From contig NZ_SSMW01000121.1 of assembly GCF_004799405.1 (NCBI RefSeq), forward strand, positions 1 to 64,000: a stretch of 64,000 bases of DNA, in the 5' to 3' direction. Origin of the DNA: Bradyrhizobium sp. Its GTDB lineage: Bacteria > Pseudomonadota > Alphaproteobacteria > Rhizobiales > Xanthobacteraceae. A model generated the notes under the pieces. It saw only the letters and a list, made by a program, of their open reading frames with translations, had not been told where the DNA came from and ran no database searches. This document shows positions 16,482 through 25,023 of the stretch, in pieces (position 1 is the first letter of the stretch; every line of letters begins with the position of its first letter). A program made the position numbers and the translations under genes.

Positions 16482-17957
16482 ATGCTGTCCGGTATCGATC
16501 TTAGGATGAAGCAATGGGATTGGGATTACTTCCTGTCTGAAAGGCGGAAAGTAGTCGGTCTTTGGCCTACCGGAAAGCAAATCGAAAGTCCGGATTCGAT
16601 CGCCGAGGCCATCGCTTACCACAAGGCCCAGCCCGCCTGGAAATATGCCTCCTTGCGCAATGAAAAAGCCGAAAAGGAGGGACGAATTCAGATCGTGCCT
16701 CAGGTCGGTCATGCGCTGGTCGAGCAGACCGTCGATCACATCAAACATTCCGAGGATCTCAGCCCCGATCGCTGGTACGTGCTGACCGATACCTACACGC
16801 GAAAGTCGGAATACGCGAAGGCGCAGGATGCAGTCGATCGCAGCAGGGCAAAGGGCTTTTCCTACCTCAACGGCTATCCTCTGGTGGCGCATGGCGTTCC
16901 CGGCGCCCGCGCGGTCAACGAAGCAACTCGCGCCGCCATCGGCACCGATAACAACGACGAAGATGCACGGCTGCCGTGGGAGTTCGCGCTGGCGGGCGGC
17001 TGGACCTGGGGAACGATCAAGAGCATCGAGGAACTGATCCAGCATTCGCGTGACTATCCGGTCGACAAGAATATTCACAACCAACAATATATCGATCGGC
17101 TTGCCGCGCATTTCACCGAGAATGGCGTGCCAATCCTGAGGCGCGCATCGGCAAATTTGCCGGGATGGGATTCTCTGGGTTTTAAGGTCACGGTGGCGCT
17201 GCTCGAAGTCCTGCTGTCGGCGGCACAAGGCGTGAAATGGATCGATCTCAGCCTTGGAATTGGGATGAACCTGCTTCAGGACGTCGCGGCAATTCAGGTT
17301 CTTCGCAAGCTTTCCCGTGAATACCTCGATCAGATGGGCTGCAACGACGTAAAGATATTTTCCTGGACCTATTTCTTTCTGGGCGATTGGCCGCTCGAGC
17401 GAGGCCAGATGTCCGGTCAGCTTGCATGGAACGCGGCGGTGTCGGCGCTGGCGGGCTGCAACGGCATGTTCATCAAGTCGCCCGATGAAGCTTCCACGAC
17501 GCCGACGGCGGCCGGGTTCCGCGAAGGTTTGCATATTTGCGGGCAGATCGTGCGCCTGATCGCGGACCAGCGGTTGCCGGATTCCGAGGATTTGTCGCTG
17601 GAACGCAACATGATGGAGCTTGAAGTCCGCTCCATCATGAAACGCGTGCTTGAATTGGGAGACGGCGACTTTGCGATCGGGGGAGCCCGCGCAATCCTGT
17701 CCGGTGCTTTGGACACGATGTTTTCGCCTTACAAATTCCTGAAGAGCAAGGTCAAGGTGGTGCGTGACCGCAACGGCGCGCTTCGCTATCTCGACCACGG
17801 CCTGATGCCGCTTCCAAACGAAGTCATCGAATATCACCGCTCCCGTATCGCCGAGCGCGAGCGCAAGGAAAATACCACCGCGGGCGTGAATTGGATCATC
17901 CGGGAGGCGACATGGGCTTCCCGTTCTCTAGCCGAGGAGATCGCTGCACGTGAATAG
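16482..17957 (+). CDS. Glutamate mutase-family epsilon (catalytic) subunit with altered substrate pocket
   Basis: A 491-residue TIM-barrel subunit of a coenzyme-B12 carbon-skeleton mutase (methylaspartate mutase epsilon family). Family blocks include LWPTGK (28-33), DTYTRKSEY (103-111), LNGYPLVAHGVPGARAVNE, LAGGWTW, QGVKWIDLSLGIGMNLLQDVAA (given in part) and IKSPDEA (331-337). Compared from memory with Clostridium cochlearium GlmE, Arg100 and Lys326 are kept (Arg107, Lys332). Other glutamate-binding residues differ: Arg66 is Gln74, Arg149 aligns with Asp156, Glu171 with Thr178, Tyr177 with Glu184, Tyr181 with His188. Glutamate is therefore an unlikely substrate. GGGAGGA fixes ATG 16482 over an in-frame GTG at 16470. 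The sigma subunit and MutL follow directly. Promoter copy 1 lies just upstream. Confidence 0.9.
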   Translation: MLSGIDLRMKQWDWDYFLSERRKVVGLWPTGKQIESPDSIAEAIAYHKAQPAWKYASLRNEKAEKEGRIQIVPQVGHALVEQTVDHIKHSEDLSPDRWYVLTDTYTRKSEYAKAQDAVDRSRAKGFSYLNGYPLVAHGVPGARAVNEATRAAIGTDNNDEDARLPWEFALAGGWTWGTIKSIEELIQHSRDYPVDKNIHNQQYIDRLAAHFTENGVPILRRASANLPGWDSLGFKVTVALLEVLLSAAQGVKWIDLSLGIGMNLLQDVAAIQVLRKLSREYLDQMGCNDVKIFSWTYFFLGDWPLERGQMSGQLAWNAAVSALAGCNGMFIKSPDEASTTPTAAGFREGLHICGQIVRLIADQRLPDSEDLSLERNMMELEVRSIMKRVLELGDGDFAIGGARAILSGALDTMFSPYKFLKSKVKVVRDRNGALRYLDHGLMPLPNEVIEYHRSRIAERERKENTTAGVNWIIREATWASRSLAEEIAARE

Positions 17958-18426
17958 TCCGGAAAGCAGCATGAAACAATCGGGGGAAGTGGCCGCAGCG
18001 CGGCCGTCGGGGCGCCAACCCGTTATTGTCCTCGGCACGATCGGCCACGATGCCCATATCGTCGGAAGCTCGGTTCTCCGGTTCGCGTTCGAAGAAGCCG
18101 GATTCAGAGTGGTGTTTCTCGGCGCGGTGGTGCCGCCGGAAGAATTCATTTCGGCCGCCAAGGAGAGCGCGGCCGATGCGATTCTCGTATCCTCGATGTA
18201 CGGGATGGGCCGGATCGACTGCGCCGATTTCGGCGACAAGTGCAAGGAAGCCGGACTCGGCCATGTAAAACTCTATCTCGGTGGAATCCTCGTTACCGAT
18301 CCCGAGCATTGGCCCGAGACCGAGGCGCTGTTCAAGGGTTACGGCTTTGATCGGGTCTATCCGCCGCAGACCAAGGCCGAAACCGCGATTTCGGACCTGA
18401 AGAAAGATCTCGGTCTGTCATCCTGA
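17950..18426 (+). CDS. Glutamate mutase-family sigma (cobalamin-binding) subunit
   Basis: A 158-residue B12-binding domain protein. It has the base-off/His-on signature DxHxxG (Asp34-Ala-His36-Ile-Val-Gly39, inside GTIGHDAHIVG), the nucleotide-loop serine region VSSMYGMGRIDC (81-91) and the lower GG motif LYLGG (108-112). The close match to clostridial GlmS, including the IDC stretch and the LKKDLGL end, places it in this family rather than in the methylmalonyl-CoA mutase type. GTG 17950 overlaps the end of the epsilon gene by 8 bases and has GAGGAGA upstream; ATG 17971 is an alternative. It delivers adenosylcobalamin to the barrel subunit. Confidence 0.92.
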   Translation: MNSPESSMKQSGEVAAARPSGRQPVIVLGTIGHDAHIVGSSVLRFAFEEAGFRVVFLGAVVPPEEFISAAKESAADAILVSSMYGMGRIDCADFGDKCKEAGLGHVKLYLGGILVTDPEHWPETEALFKGYGFDRVYPPQTKAETAISDLKKDLGLSS

Positions 18427-18451
18427 ACTGAACGGACGATCCATTACAATT

Positions 18452-19900
18452 ATGGACCTTGCCCTAGCGATTGACTTTGGCAGCACCTTTACCAAGGGCA
18501 GCCTGTTCGATCTCGCGCAGCAGCGGGTGGTCGGGATCGCATATCAGCCGAGCACGGTGGAGTCCGATGTCGCGATCGGGCTTCATGCCGTGCTTGCCCG
18601 GCTCAAGCAACATACCTCCCACGACCTCACCAGGGTTCCGGCGCGGGTCTGCAGCAGCGCGGCCGGTGGCCTTCGCATGGTTGTCGTCGGTCTTGTTCCT
18701 TCACTAAGCCTCGAGGCGGCGCAGCGGGCAGCGCTGGGCGCGGGCGCCAAGATCGTCGGGGCTTTCGGTCATAAGCTGTCGCGATCCGTTTTATCGTCGC
18801 TTGCGGCCGCGCGGCCCGATTTGATCCTGCTGGCGGGAGGAATCGACGGCGGTGACGAGGAAACCATCCTGCATAATGCGCGGGCGCTGGCGGAACTTGG
18901 ATTGGCGAGTCCTGTCATCGTCGCGGGCAATCAGTTCGTGGCCGAAGACTGCGTTTCAATTCTGTCCCGGGCCGGACGCAACGCCACATTGGCGGCGAAC
19001 ATTCTCCCCGAGATCGATCGGATAGAGGTGGGCGAAGTTCATCAACTCATCCGTGAGCTGTTCGTCAAACACATCACGCAGGCAAAGGGCATCGAACGGG
19101 TCGCGCAGGAATTGAATTTGGTCACGCCGATCATACCGACGCCGGCGGCCGTCCTGAGGGCGTGTCAACTGCTGGCCGAAGGTCCTCCAAAGCGGGCGGG
19201 CCTGGGGGACGTCGTGATTGTAGATGTCGGTGGCGCCACCACGGACGTCCATTCGGCCAGCAACGGCGCGCCAACCCGGCCCGGCGTGATTCGGCGTGGA
19301 TTGCCCGAGCTGTTTCTCAAGCGTACCGTTGAGGGCGATCTCGGCGTCCGTATCAATGCGATGACGATTGTCGAGCGGATCGGCGCCGACGCTATCTGTG
19401 ATTTCGCAAATACGCTTCACCCCGGAGGGCTGAATGCCGACGATGTCCGGGCCTATGCCGAAAGGGTGTCGGACGATCCCAATCATGTTCCTCGAGGCGC
19501 GCAGGAAGCGGCGCTCGATGCGGCGTTGGCGCGGTCCGCGATCAGGATCGCGATCCAGCGTCACGCCGGCTCGGTAAAGGAAGTCTATACCGGTGCAGGA
19601 CTGGCGCTGGTGCAGTATGGCAAGGATCTCGGAGATGTCTCGACCGTCATTGGTGTTGGCGGGGTTATTGCCTATGGCGAGCACGGCGAATTCGCCTTGC
19701 AGGGAGCCGTTTCAACCCCCGAAGCTCCCGTTGCACTGATCCCCAATGGACCGAAGTTCCTGATCGACCAATCCTATTTGCTGTATGGAATAGGATTGCT
19801 GGCCGAGGAATTCCCCGACGCCGCGTTTGATATTGCCAGCAAGGTTCTGTTGCCGCCGTCATCCTCTTCGCAGCTTTTGCCGCCGGTGACGCCCGCCTAG
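18452..19900 (+). CDS. MutL/GlmL-family protein, probable reactivase of the B12 mutase
   Basis: A 482-residue actin-like ATPase of the MutL/GlmL family (not DNA-repair MutL). The phosphate-1 motif AIDFGSTFTKGSLFD is at the N-terminus, LILLAGGIDGG near residue 130, and VIVDVGGATTDVHS near residue 258. Proteins of this family lie next to glutamate mutase genes and are thought to exchange damaged cobalamin, as the diol dehydratase reactivases do. It begins 25 bases after the sigma gene and completes an E-S-L operon, which supports a working B12 enzyme rather than a stray homologue. Its stop codon overlaps the convergent tctA stop (19897-19900), leaving no room for a terminator. Confidence 0.9.
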   Translation: MDLALAIDFGSTFTKGSLFDLAQQRVVGIAYQPSTVESDVAIGLHAVLARLKQHTSHDLTRVPARVCSSAAGGLRMVVVGLVPSLSLEAAQRAALGAGAKIVGAFGHKLSRSVLSSLAAARPDLILLAGGIDGGDEETILHNARALAELGLASPVIVAGNQFVAEDCVSILSRAGRNATLAANILPEIDRIEVGEVHQLIRELFVKHITQAKGIERVAQELNLVTPIIPTPAAVLRACQLLAEGPPKRAGLGDVVIVDVGGATTDVHSASNGAPTRPGVIRRGLPELFLKRTVEGDLGVRINAMTIVERIGADAICDFANTLHPGGLNADDVRAYAERVSDDPNHVPRGAQEAALDAALARSAIRIAIQRHAGSVKEVYTGAGLALVQYGKDLGDVSTVIGVGGVIAYGEHGEFALQGAVSTPEAPVALIPNGPKFLIDQSYLLYGIGLLAEEFPDAAFDIASKVLLPPSSSSQLLPPVTPA

Positions 19901-21423
19901 TCCGACACCGTCTGGCTCATCGAGGATTTGCGGCGGCTCAAACTGTTCCTGACGACCGGGAACAACAGCGCGGCCAGCGAGAGCGCCATGAAGGTGCCCC
20001 GGATCGGACCGTTGAAGAATGCGGTAAAATCGTTGTCGTGGCTGATCATGGTCTGCATGAATGAGCTCTCCGCGAGAGGTCCGAGCACCACTCCCAGCAC
20101 CAGCGGCGAGATCGGAAACTTGAATTTTTCGAAGGCATATCCCAGCGCGCCGAACACCACGATCAGCATCATGTCGGAAATGCTGTTTCGGTTGGCGTAG
20201 GTGCCGAGCAGGCTGAACATGATAACAACGGCAGCCAGAACCGCCGGCGGGATACTGAGCACCCTGACGACGACCCGGATCCACAGAAAGCTCAGCAGGC
20301 ACATTCCGACGACGGCCATGAACATGGAGGCAAAGATCGTATAGACCGTCAGTTTGGATTGGGCGGTAGACAGCAGCAGCGGTCCGGGCTGCACGCCGTG
20401 CAAAAGAAAAGCTGCAAGGATGATGGCCGTGGCCCCGCTTCCGGGGATACCGAGAGTTAGCAAAGGCACCATGTGACCGGCGACAGAAGCCGTCGATCCG
20501 ATCTGAGGTGCCACGATGCCTTCCGGAAGCCCGGAGCCAAGCAGGTCGCGCCGCTTGCTGTATTGCTTTTCGATTCCATAGGCGATGAACGACGTAACGG
20601 TTGCGCCTGCGCCGGGCACGATCCCGAGCAAGGTCCCGAGAACCGTGCTTCGCAGCAAAGTCTCCCTGATGTCCCATATCTGCTTCAACGATGGAAAAGC
20701 CGTGTTGGTTCGAATCGGTTCTCCGACCTTCGAGAAATTTATCGGCTTTCGTCCGATGCGGGTGAGGACCTCGCCAAAACCGTACATGCCGACGAGTACG
20801 GTAATATAGGGAATCCCGTTCACCAGAATTGGGGAATCGAACGTAAACCGCTCCGAGCCGTAAATGCTGTCGACGCCGACGGTAGAAATGAGCAGGCCAA
20901 TGAACAGGCCGATAAACGCATTGACGATCGAAGCTCCGGCAAGCGAAACGACCGAGGTCAGACCGAGAAAAACCGCCGCAAAATAGTCAGCGGTCGAAAA
21001 TTGCAGCGCCAGTTTGCCGAGCGGGATCGCCAAACCGACCATGAAGGCGGTCGATACGATTCCGCCGATGAATGCCGATATCAATGCCCAGCCGAGAGCT
21101 TCAGCGGTCTGTCCGTTCCGGGACATGTTGTAGCCGTCCCAAAGCATCGGGATGTCATTCGGCTCCCCCGGGATTCGATACAGGATCGCGGTGAAACACC
21201 CGGCGTAGGTTCCCGACATGTAGATGGCGGTCAGCATGATGATGGAGGGTTCGACAGCCATGCTGTAGGTGAAGGGTAACGCCAGCACGATGCCCATCAC
21301 GATGCCGAGGCCGGGCATGACGGAGACAGCCATGCCGACGATCAGGCCGATCACCAGCATCGTCAGGTAGCCATCCGCGATGATGTGGATCATTCCCTGG
21401 GACAGCAGATGAAGCGTTTCCAT
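19897..21423 (-). CDS. tctA: Tripartite tricarboxylate transporter large permease (TctA family)
   Basis: A 508-residue integral membrane protein of the TctA family with about 11-12 hydrophobic segments. The conserved early block is GLIVGMAVSVMPGLGIVMG (about 26-44), with GSTASVAGHMVPLLTLGIPG in the second half. It forms the channel with TctB and receives substrate from TctC. Order on the minus strand is tctC-tctB-tctA with 1-base overlap and 11-base spacing, so it is the last gene of that unit. TTT systems carry tri- and dicarboxylates and some aromatic acids. Co-regulation with the B12 mutase through promoter copy 2 suggests it imports the pathway substrate. Confidence 0.95.
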   Translation of the reverse strand: METLHLLSQGMIHIIADGYLTMLVIGLIVGMAVSVMPGLGIVMGIVLALPFTYSMAVEPSIIMLTAIYMSGTYAGCFTAILYRIPGEPNDIPMLWDGYNMSRNGQTAEALGWALISAFIGGIVSTAFMVGLAIPLGKLALQFSTADYFAAVFLGLTSVVSLAGASIVNAFIGLFIGLLISTVGVDSIYGSERFTFDSPILVNGIPYITVLVGMYGFGEVLTRIGRKPINFSKVGEPIRTNTAFPSLKQIWDIRETLLRSTVLGTLLGIVPGAGATVTSFIAYGIEKQYSKRRDLLGSGLPEGIVAPQIGSTASVAGHMVPLLTLGIPGSGATAIILAAFLLHGVQPGPLLLSTAQSKLTVYTIFASMFMAVVGMCLLSFLWIRVVVRVLSIPPAVLAAVVIMFSLLGTYANRNSISDMMLIVVFGALGYAFEKFKFPISPLVLGVVLGPLAESSFMQTMISHDNDFTAFFNGPIRGTFMALSLAALLFPVVRNSLSRRKSSMSQTVSD

Positions 21424-21434
21424 TTCCCGGGGCC

Positions 21435-22118
21435 TTAGAGGTTGAGGATAGCCAGAAGGGCCAGGGAGACGGTTGAAAACGGCTCAATGCCGATGGGAAG
21501 CGAGACATAGACGACGCGAACGAAGATCGTCATGAAAAACAGGCTTCCGAACAGCGAGATGAAAAACAGCCAGGTGAATCTTCGGTATCCCCCGGTGTAG
21601 ATAACGAATGCCAGGAAGATAAAAGTGCTGATGAAAAATCCGAGATAATGAAGAATCCAGAGATAGGCCAACGTTCCCGCCAGGGCTGCCCAGACCCGTG
21701 CCGGATGAATTTCCGGTTCGTCGATGTAGGCGACATCCGGCTGGCCGGCGTCGGATGCCGTTAGATCAGCCTGCTTCCCGACCCCGTTCGACGACGCGTC
21801 ATCGAACAGGAAAGTTTTCAGGATCCCCCACACTCCTGCCATGATGGTCAGCAGCAATACCAGTTTTGGCCACGCGTCGGGACCGATACGTCCCGGTACA
21901 CGATCGAACTCGAATTGTCTCGCCTTGGTCAGAAGCAGAACGGCCGCAACAACGGTGATGATATAGGGAGCACCTGCAAGCAACCTTGTCCGCAACGGGC
22001 GACGTACGGTTTGCCGTTCCGGATCTGCATCGTGTGCGGGCGCAATCGGCGCTTCATGTTGCGGTGGCGCACTCATGGGGTCGGGATCCACTTCTCGGAT
22101 ATACCCCAGGTGAGGCAT
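21435..22118 (-). CDS. tctB: Tripartite tricarboxylate transporter small permease (TctB family)
   Basis: A 227-residue protein with a polar N-terminus of about 45 residues, then four predicted membrane segments, as in the TctB family. ATG 22118 overlaps the tctC stop by one base (TAATG), giving tight translational coupling. It is somewhat longer than many TctB proteins (about 150-180 residues) because of the hydrophilic leader and a loop around residues 95-130. It acts with TctA in the inner membrane. Confidence 0.85.
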   Translation of the reverse strand: MPHLGYIREVDPDPMSAPPQHEAPIAPAHDADPERQTVRRPLRTRLLAGAPYIITVVAAVLLLTKARQFEFDRVPGRIGPDAWPKLVLLLTIMAGVWGILKTFLFDDASSNGVGKQADLTASDAGQPDVAYIDEPEIHPARVWAALAGTLAYLWILHYLGFFISTFIFLAFVIYTGGYRRFTWLFFISLFGSLFFMTIFVRVVYVSLPIGIEPFSTVSLALLAILNL

Positions 22119-23107
22119 TATTTGCCAGCGGCCATGTTCTTCATTGCAGCAAGGTCGCTCTCCATCAGCGAAGCGGCGGCTTCGGTGGGCACATAACTGG
22201 CCGGACTGGCCAGCTCCTGTTTCAGAAATTCCGCATATTCAGGCTTTGCGACAACAGCCGCGATCGCATCTGAAAGGACCTTTACCTGTGCTGGCGGGGT
22301 GTCGGCCTTCACGATGACGGCGCGGCGCTGCGGGAGACTGATGTCATGTCCCGATTGTTTCGCGGTCGGGACGTCTTCAAAACCCTTGATCGGTTCGTCG
22401 CTGAAGAAAAGGATCGGCCGCATTTGTTGGCCGGATACGAAACTGCCGATGTTCCCGATCGGCGAATAGAGCAGATCGACGTGATGACCCAGCAATGAGC
22501 TGTAGCGTTCGCCCGGCTCGGCATAGGGAACGGCTTTGAGTACGATGCCTTGTTTCGCGAGCTGATGAATAGTCAGATCGTCGGGGCTGCCGAATCCGGA
22601 AATCGCAACCTTTAGCCCGTCCGGATTTGCCTTGGCCGCCTTTTCGACGTCGGCCCAGCTTTTGTAATCGCTGTCCTGCGAAACGTAGAAGCCGGACGGC
22701 AGTTGAATGACGATTCCAAGCGTAATGAAATCCGACATTTTCCATTTTGGCGGCCGGCTGGCCAATAGCGCGAAGGTATCCCATGCCAGAAGTGAAATGG
22801 AGTAGCCGTCGCTCGGTCCGGACAGCATCTTCACCATGCCGGCGTTTCCGGTTCCGCCGGGTACGTTGACCACCGGAAAGGAGACCTTGAGCTCGGCCTG
22901 CAGCAGTTTCGACAACTCCCGCGCAGTCTGGTCGGAGCCGCCGCCGGCGCCCCAGGGAACAATGAATTCAACCGGCCGGTTGGGATAAACATCGGCGGCA
23001 TCAGCCGGGCAGGCGGCAACCAACTGCGCGACGCCGACGGCTGCGATCAACAGCTTTGCGTAATAGCTCATGTTCCTCCTCCACCGGTCGGACTGTCGCG
23101 TCCGCAT
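22118..23107 (-). CDS. tctC: Tripartite tricarboxylate transporter binding protein (TctC/Bug family)
   Basis: A 329-residue periplasmic binding protein of the Bug family with an N-terminal segment MSYYAKLLIAAVGVAQLVAA and a likely cleavage near CPADAADVYP at about residue 32. Bug-family pieces include RPVEFIVPWGAGGGSDQTAR and VVNVPGGTGNAG. The start given is the longest; the internal Met at the MSYY position (about residue 14) is likely the true one, since the preceding residues (RTRQSDRWRRN) are not signal-like. Bug proteins bind carboxylated ligands through water-bridged contacts. It is divergent from the LysR gene, with promoter copy 2 between them pointing towards tctC. Confidence 0.9.
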   Translation of the reverse strand: MRTRQSDRWRRNMSYYAKLLIAAVGVAQLVAACPADAADVYPNRPVEFIVPWGAGGGSDQTARELSKLLQAELKVSFPVVNVPGGTGNAGMVKMLSGPSDGYSISLLAWDTFALLASRPPKWKMSDFITLGIVIQLPSGFYVSQDSDYKSWADVEKAAKANPDGLKVAISGFGSPDDLTIHQLAKQGIVLKAVPYAEPGERYSSLLGHHVDLLYSPIGNIGSFVSGQQMRPILFFSDEPIKGFEDVPTAKQSGHDISLPQRRAVIVKADTPPAQVKVLSDAIAAVVAKPEYAEFLKQELASPASYVPTEAAASLMESDLAAMKNMAAGK

Positions 23108-23205
23108 TTTTATACAATGCTGCAGCGCCGCGCCGGCTTGTCCGTCAGCTTAGCGTGCTGTTCTGCAACGTCATTTGGTCACGATGACGCAGATGTCCAG
23201 CCGGG

Positions 23206-23270
23206 ACGATAGGGCGAATACGAATGTTGTAAAATACGAAATTCTGATGCTTTTATATCCAGGCTGGTAT
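23206..23270 (-). promoter_or_regulatory. LysR-regulon promoter element, copy 2 (tctCBA, between tctC and lysR)
   Basis: The 48-base block lies at 23223-23270 on the minus strand. Its box ATACC-N5-GGATAT is 12 bases from the LysR start codon. The -35 TTTACA is at 23233-23228, the spacer is 16 bases and the -10 TATCGT is at 23211-23206, directing transcription to tctC. Placing one box between a LysR gene and its divergent target is the classic arrangement and allows autoregulation. Confidence 0.85.
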
Positions 23271-23281
23271 AAGGGAAATCC

Positions 23282-24205
23282 ATGATCAGGCTTCGGCAAC
23301 TGCAAGCACTGAACTATGTCCTGTCGAGCCGAACCATGACCGCGGCGTCTCAGCTATTCGGCGTCACCCAGCCCGCCATGAGCCGCCTGATCATGCAACT
23401 TGAAGAAGAGGTCGGCTGCCAGCTTTTGCGACGCGACCGTGGCCGCGTCAGGTTGACGGAGGAGGGGGTCCGCTTTTACGAGAAGGCGGAGCAAGTGCTT
23501 TCGGCCATGCGCGAGCTCGGAGGCATCGCCGAAGGTTTGCGAAGGGATCCCAAGGGAGAAGTGAGGATCGTTTCGATTTATGGGCTGGTGAACAGTCTGA
23601 TTCCGACCGCGATCAAGCGGTTCTCGGCAGCCTACCCAAAGGTCCGGATCACGATCGACATGCTCAACCGCGCACGGCTTGAGGAAGTCATTCACGAGCG
23701 TCAATTTGACATAGCGCTTGCGACGTTGCCGGTGAAAGCGCCGCCTTCGCTGACGATCGATACCCTCGGCGCGATGCCGGCGATCTGCATTTTGCCGGTA
23801 AAGCATCCTCTGGCCCAACGGAAGAAGATCAAGGCCGCGGATCTGGCCGGTATACCATTCGTTTCGGCGCGGCGCGAAACCCTGCTGCGGCAGCGCGTCG
23901 ATGATGTTTTCGACCGCTTGGCCATTACCCGCGAGATGCTGTTCGAATGCCACAATACCGAGGTGATGTGCCAACTGGTGGCGGCGGGCCTCGGCGTGTC
24001 CATCGTCCATCCTTTCGTTCGAAAGCCCGTCGACGATTCGTTTGTCAGCCGGGCCTTTGAGCCGTCGATCCGGATGGAATATGCGATGTTCCGGCAGCCA
24101 AGGGGCGAGATCAGCAACGCGTGCGAAGTGCTGGCGGAACATATTATGAAGGACACGCAATATCTCGGTACGGCCAAGCCATCGCCCAGGATCAAGCGGC
24201 GATAA
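23282..24205 (+). CDS. LysR family transcriptional regulator, probable activator of the B12-mutase regulon
   Basis: A 307-residue LysR-type regulator. The winged helix occupies about 1-60 (LRQLQALNYVLSSRTMTAAS, FGVTQPAMSRLIMQLEEEVG), followed by the two-lobed effector domain (about 90-295). It is divergent from tctCBA, and its start codon lies 12 bases from the nearest copy of the repeated box. The same box appears before the mutase operon, the racemase/ACAD operon and the CoA-transferase/TRAP operon, so this protein is the natural candidate to bind all four. The co-inducer is presumably the substrate or a CoA-free intermediate, which is inference. Confidence 0.92.
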   Translation: MIRLRQLQALNYVLSSRTMTAASQLFGVTQPAMSRLIMQLEEEVGCQLLRRDRGRVRLTEEGVRFYEKAEQVLSAMRELGGIAEGLRRDPKGEVRIVSIYGLVNSLIPTAIKRFSAAYPKVRITIDMLNRARLEEVIHERQFDIALATLPVKAPPSLTIDTLGAMPAICILPVKHPLAQRKKIKAADLAGIPFVSARRETLLRQRVDDVFDRLAITREMLFECHNTEVMCQLVAAGLGVSIVHPFVRKPVDDSFVSRAFEPSIRMEYAMFRQPRGEISNACEVLAEHIMKDTQYLGTAKPSPRIKRR

Positions 24206-24311
24206 TCAAGCGCCGCTCTGCCATGTCGACATTGGCATGGTAACATTCCGCTTTCTGATTTCATGTCAGGGCGTAGCCGGTTTATCATTCTCACCAGCAG
24301 AGCGATCGCAG

Positions 24312-25016
24312 ATGAGCGCCGGCCGGCAACGCAATTTCGGATTACGGACGCATGTCGATGCGCTGCTCGATATTGCCGGCGATGTGAGCGGTCTTCAGGT
24401 CATCGATCTCGGTTGCGGCGAAGGATATTTCGCCAGGGGCTTGGCGGCTAAGGGTGCCCAAGTCATAGGCGTCGATCCGCTGGTTGCGCCGGTGCCGGAG
24501 CAGCGGCTCGCAACCGGCAGCTTTCGCATTTTGCAGGCGGGAGCCGAAGCCGTTCCGCTGCCGGCGGGCATGGCCGACATCGTCACTTTCATCTTTTCAT
24601 TGCACCATGTGCCGCCCACCGCTCTCGCGGCAGCCCTTGGAGAAGCGAAACGTCTGCTCCGGTCTTCAGGACGGCTTTATGTCGCCGAGCCCCTGGCGAA
24701 GGGGCCTTTGTACCACCTCACCCAGCCGTTCCATGACGAGATGCAGGTGAGAACAAATGCGCAGGCGGCGCTCGGAGAATTCGTCGAACCTGAGTTCGAG
24801 GCGGCCGAGATATTTCATTACGCGGAGCGTCGTGTCTTCGCCGATTTTGAGGCGTTCGCCAGGCGCACTAATGCGAATACTCGATTCAACGGATACGACG
24901 CCAGGGACGTCGAGGCTCCCGAGGTGATCAGGCGGTTTGACGAACTTTTCGCGCAAGACGGCGGAAACTTCGATCAGCCGGTCCTGGTCAAGCTTTATTC
25001 GCGTCCGAGGCAATAA
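24312..25016 (+). CDS. Class I SAM-dependent methyltransferase
   Basis: A 234-residue methyltransferase of the UbiE/Methyltransf_11 kind. Motif I is VIDLGCGEGYFARGLAAKG near residue 33, with the acidic end of beta-2 in VIGVDP, and the later SLHHVPPTALAAALGEAKRLLRS motif (given in part) typical of the family. ATG 24312 is favoured because homology starts close after it; the frame stays open upstream to 24237. The gene follows lysR on the same strand by 106 bases and is convergent with the acyl-CoA dehydrogenase. It could methylate a small acid or a quinone. Its presence inside the regulon region makes a role in the pathway possible but not shown. Confidence 0.87.
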   Translation: MSAGRQRNFGLRTHVDALLDIAGDVSGLQVIDLGCGEGYFARGLAAKGAQVIGVDPLVAPVPEQRLATGSFRILQAGAEAVPLPAGMADIVTFIFSLHHVPPTALAAALGEAKRLLRSSGRLYVAEPLAKGPLYHLTQPFHDEMQVRTNAQAALGEFVEPEFEAAEIFHYAERRVFADFEAFARRTNANTRFNGYDARDVEAPEVIRRFDELFAQDGGNFDQPVLVKLYSRPRQ

Positions 25017-25023
25017 TAGCTGG

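Noticed and set aside
16440..17837. Long open frame (465 codons) on the minus strand
   Set aside because: It lies opposite the B12 mutase epsilon gene, has no recognisable domain and is an antisense shadow of high-GC codon use.
16482..18426. Simple call of glutamate (methylaspartate) mutase
   Set aside because: The family is right, but the substrate-binding residues differ and no methylaspartate ammonia-lyase is present, so I do not assign the substrate.
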